From positions 1 to 7,868 of the forward strand of contig JBNKDD010000269.1 in assembly GCA_050288085.1 (NCBI GenBank): a stretch of DNA of 7,868 bases, read 5' to 3'. The DNA comes from JBNKDD01 sp050288085. Lineage in GTDB: Bacteria; Chloroflexota; Anaerolineae; Aggregatilineales; UBA3940. The translations under genes and the position numbers were made by a program. Below, piece after piece: positions 5,719 to 7,868 of this stretch. The notes under the pieces were generated by a model. That model was not told the DNA's origin, did no database searches, and saw only the letters and a list, made by a program, of their open reading frames with translations. Positions within the stretch are counted from its first letter, which is position 1. Every line of letters starts with the position of its first letter.

Positions 5719-6744
5719 TTGAGCGTAGAGGAATCCAAACTAAAATCCGAAGACAAACGTCAACGCCTCTGGTTACAGGTGCTCTTGTGGATCGTGGTTT
5801 TAGTCCTGGTCGGATGGACTGTTACTCAGGTTCCGCTGGCCGATACCTGGCAGGCGCTCCGCCGGTTGACGGCGGCACAGATCGCGCTGCTGCTGGGGAT
5901 CAATGCCCTGATGATGCTTGCCTTCAGTGCCCGCTGGTGGATTCTGCTGGACACGATGGGGCATCGCGTTCCTTATGTGCTGCTGTCCCTGCACCGGCTG
6001 GCCGGTTTTAGTATCAGCTATTTCACACCGGGGCCGCAGGTTGGTGGAGAACCGCTGCAAGTCCTGCTGCTGAGAAAACATCACCGGGTTCCGCTGGTGA
6101 CGGCCACAACATCGATTGGCGTTGACCGGCTGATCGAGATTGCCATCAACCTGTCGATCTTGATGGCCGGGGTGATCGTTGCTTTGCAAAGCCAACTGCT
6201 CGGAAACCTGACCAACCCGGTGTCGGTGGCGTTGTTTAGCGGATTGACCCTGCTGCCGCTGGTCTATATCGTGCAGTTGGTCAGAGGCCGCCAGCCGTTA
6301 AGTTGGCTGTTGAACCGGTTCCCGGAGCGGATCAGCGACAGGCCGGTGTTCCGGCAGGTGCTTGAGGCCACGCAGGAGAGCGAACAGAAGGCCGCAGCTG
6401 TCTTCCGGGAAAAACCGGGCAGGGTGCTGGTGGCGGTGGTCGTCTCGTTGTTGAGCTGGGCAGCCATTATCGGCGAGTACGGATTGGTGCTGTATTTCAT
6501 CGGCGTGGAACTGACACCTTTACGTTTGATCATCCTTTTGTTGGTGACTCGTATCGCGTTTCTGGCTCCACTGCCCAGTGGATTGGGCGCTTTGGAGGCC
6601 AGCCAGGTATTGGCCTTCGGCGCGTTGGGATTGGAACCTGCCGCCGGATTAACAACCAGCCTGTTAATCCGACTGCGGGATATTATTTTTGGTCTGATTG
6701 GATTATGGTGGGCTGGAGTGGAGTGGTCGAAGTATGAAAGATAA
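5719..6744 (+). CDS. LPG-synthase-TM / flippase-like domain membrane protein (UPF0104, YbhN-like)
   Basis: A 341-residue polytopic inner-membrane protein starting at TTG. After a charged N-terminus (residues 1-17), hydrophobic segments lie at about 18-38, 53-77, 85-103, 135-157, 168-188, 236-262, 265-285 and 295-332. The conserved TPGPQVGGEPLQ segment (103-114) and the APLPSGLGALEAS loop (283-295) are typical of PF03706, the membrane region of lysylphosphatidylglycerol synthase. The catalytic aminoacyl-transferase domain of MprF is absent, so it is a stand-alone membrane module; related proteins are thought to move lipids or lipid-linked compounds, but most are uncharacterised. Its last 11 bases overlap the start of ribA, which implies co-transcription and possible translational coupling. 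Why a flippase-like protein sits with GTP cyclohydrolase II is unclear: transport of a pathway product or simple operon convenience. Confidence 0.87.
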   Translation: MSVEESKLKSEDKRQRLWLQVLLWIVVLVLVGWTVTQVPLADTWQALRRLTAAQIALLLGINALMMLAFSARWWILLDTMGHRVPYVLLSLHRLAGFSISYFTPGPQVGGEPLQVLLLRKHHRVPLVTATTSIGVDRLIEIAINLSILMAGVIVALQSQLLGNLTNPVSVALFSGLTLLPLVYIVQLVRGRQPLSWLLNRFPERISDRPVFRQVLEATQESEQKAAAVFREKPGRVLVAVVVSLLSWAAIIGEYGLVLYFIGVELTPLRLIILLLVTRIAFLAPLPSGLGALEASQVLAFGALGLEPAAGLTTSLLIRLRDIIFGLIGLWWAGVEWSKYER

Positions 6745-7399
6745 TCAAAATAATGTGACGGTCGAGCGGAAGGTGAAAACCCGCATCCCGACCGCTTATG
6801 GCGATTTTGGCCTGGTGCTGTATACCAGTAACCAGGATAGCAAAGAGCATCTTGCGTTGGTGATGGGCGATCCAAGCAAGGCCGCCGCTCCCCTGGTCAG
6901 GCTGCATTCGGAATGCTTTACCGGTGACGTGATCGGATCACTGCGCTGTGACTGTGGCGATCAGCTTGATCTCGCCATGCAGCGTGTTGCCGAGGAGGGT
7001 GTCGGGGCTATCCTCTACTTGCGGCAGGAAGGGCGCGGTATAGGCCTGCTGGATAAGCTGCGTGCTTACAACTTACAGGATGATGGCTACGATACGGTCG
7101 ATGCTAATGTTGTACTTGGCCACGAACCCGATGAGCGCGATTACTCGGTTGGTGCCCAGATTCTACGCGACCTGGGCATCAACAATGTCCGCCTGATGAC
7201 CAACAACCCGGAAAAAATCCAGGCATTGACCCGGCTGGGAATCGGTGTGGCAGAGCGAATTCCCTTGCAGCCGCATGCCCACCCGGAAAATACCCATTAC
7301 CTGCTGACTAAAGCCCATCGAATGGATCATATGCTGAATCTCTCGCCGCTGCTTGAGAAGTCAAATGGGGCCGCACATGCCAATGGTAACGGTCACTGA
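6734..7399 (+). CDS. ribA: GTP cyclohydrolase II
   Basis: A 221-residue cytosolic enzyme that opens GTP to 2,5-diamino-6-ribosylamino-4(3H)-pyrimidinone 5'-phosphate, releasing formate and pyrophosphate; this is the first committed step of riboflavin synthesis. The zinc cysteines are Cys61, Cys72 and Cys74 (HSECFTGD, then RCDCG). RQEGRGIGL (97-105), Tyr112 in AYNLQDDGYDT, DERDY (133-137, with the expected catalytic Arg135) and LMTNNPEKI (154-162) are all intact. The ATG at 6734 is preferred over an in-frame TTG at 6698, which would add 12 residues without homology and lengthen the overlap with the upstream gene from 11 to 47 nt. There is no fused RibB (DHBP synthase) domain. The C-terminus ends in an Asn/Gly/Ala/His-rich tail (about 210-221) whose codons overlap the start of the next gene by 23 nt. 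Confidence 0.97.
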   Translation: MKDNQNNVTVERKVKTRIPTAYGDFGLVLYTSNQDSKEHLALVMGDPSKAAAPLVRLHSECFTGDVIGSLRCDCGDQLDLAMQRVAEEGVGAILYLRQEGRGIGLLDKLRAYNLQDDGYDTVDANVVLGHEPDERDYSVGAQILRDLGINNVRLMTNNPEKIQALTRLGIGVAERIPLQPHAHPENTHYLLTKAHRMDHMLNLSPLLEKSNGAAHANGNGH

Positions 7400-7868
7400 G
7401 GATTACCTGCCTCATGGGGCAGCGGAACACCGGCTTCAAACGGGCCGCCCGCTGGTCACGGTCAGTTATGCGCAGAGTCTCGACGGCTGCCTGACGCTTA
7501 ACCAGGGCCAGCCGTCGCCGGTCAGTGGCGAACCGTCCAAGTGGATCACCCACCAGCTGCGGGCTGCCCATGATGCGATCCTGGTTGGCGTGGGGACGGT
7601 GTTAGCTGATAATCCCCGGCTGACTGCTCGTCTGGTTCCAGGGGATGATCCCCAACCGGTGATCATCGACAGCTGGTTAAGGACACCACCTGCTGCCAGG
7701 CTGTTGAAAAATCCCTGTCACCCGATCATCGCCACAACGGAGCAGGCCGATCAACATCGCCGCGCTGAACTTGAAGCCGCCGGAGGGACTGTATGGACAC
7801 TGCCTGCTGATGACAATGGCCGAGTCAGTTTATCAGCCTTGCTCGATGAACTGGGGGATGCAAAATTC
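7377..7868 (+). CDS. Stand-alone RibD C-terminal-type (pyrimidine/DHFR-like) reductase, 3' truncated by the window
   Basis: The frame is open from ATG 7377 to the window end (164 codons, no stop). It matches the RibD_C reductase domain: RPLVTVSYAQSLDG (24-37), SGEPSKWITH (50-59), LRAAHDAILVGVGTVLADNP (61-80) followed by RLTAR, then PVIIDS (94-99). In riboflavin synthesis this domain reduces the ribosylamino-pyrimidine to the ribitylamino form with NAD(P)H. The RibD deaminase domain with its zinc motifs is not at the N-terminus, because the start lies inside the end of ribA (23-nt overlap). Archaeal and fungal reductases are likewise deaminase-free and act before deamination. ATG 7383 is an alternative start. 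About 50-70 residues are probably missing at the right. It could serve riboflavin or another GTP-derived pyrimidine product. Confidence 0.92.
   Translation, partial: MPMVTVTEDYLPHGAAEHRLQTGRPLVTVSYAQSLDGCLTLNQGQPSPVSGEPSKWITHQLRAAHDAILVGVGTVLADNPRLTARLVPGDDPQPVIIDSWLRTPPAARLLKNPCHPIIATTEQADQHRRAELEAAGGTVWTLPADDNGRVSLSALLDELGDAKF

Noticed and set aside
6698..6733. Longer ribA start at TTG 6698
   Set aside because: The extra 12 residues resemble no GTP cyclohydrolase II N-terminus and would lengthen the overlap with the flippase-like gene; the ATG at 6734 is better.
6264..6875. Minus-strand open frame of 203 codons
   Set aside because: It lies antisense to the flippase-like gene and ribA, both strongly supported, and its composition (Pro, Asn, Arg, Ser-rich) is typical of an antisense shadow.
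1..7868. CRISPR arrays, tRNA or rRNA genes, insertion sequences
   Set aside because: No regularly spaced repeats, cloverleaf-like segments, rRNA-like sequence, transposase or terminal inverted repeats were seen.

Overview
The window looks like part of a scaffolded draft or metagenome-assembled bacterial genome: it has moderate GC, short intergenic spacers and a run of 10 Ns at 4020-4029. Several URO-D-like methyltransferases with a corrinoid protein, a flippase-like membrane protein and split riboflavin-type enzymes would fit an anaerobic Chloroflexota (Anaerolineae-like) organism. That placement is inference from gene content; there is no rRNA or other taxonomic marker here.

Layout. Positions 1-17 hold the first five codons of a minus-strand gene that leaves the window at its left edge, preceded by a strong ribosome binding site. 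Positions 18-239 are AT-rich and non-coding, with two adjacent inverted repeats and an orphan Shine-Dalgarno sequence. Positions 240-4584 (minus strand) hold a corrinoid methyl-transfer cluster. In transcription order it is a URO-D-family protein (4584-3311, interrupted by the N gap), a 209-bp spacer with a hairpin, a second URO-D-family protein (3101-2013), a B12-binding corrinoid protein (1999-1364) and a third, more divergent URO-D-family protein (1343-240). The last three are tightly spaced and look co-transcribed. A sigma70-like promoter overlapped by a 12-bp palindrome precedes the first URO-D gene. Positions 4688-5623 (minus) encode a class I SAM-dependent methyltransferase. Diverging from it across a 95-bp spacer, the plus strand carries an LPG-synthase-TM/flippase-like membrane protein (TTG start), GTP cyclohydrolase II (ribA) and a stand-alone RibD C-terminal-type reductase that runs off the right edge. 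These three genes overlap end to start.

How it may work. The left cluster has the parts expected for corrinoid-dependent methyl transfer: a corrinoid carrier with the DxHxxG cobalamin ligand motif and three UroD/MtaA-fold proteins that could move methyl groups on and off it. All three have H-x-D-G where MtaA/MtbA-type enzymes have the zinc motif H-x-C. None has the HemE signature, so this is not heme synthesis. The methyl donor cannot be read from the sequence. The right cluster starts from GTP (GTP cyclohydrolase II) and continues to a pyrimidine reductase that lacks a fused deaminase. That fits either ordinary riboflavin synthesis with split enzymes or a different GTP-derived product, to which the adjacent methyltransferase and membrane protein might contribute.
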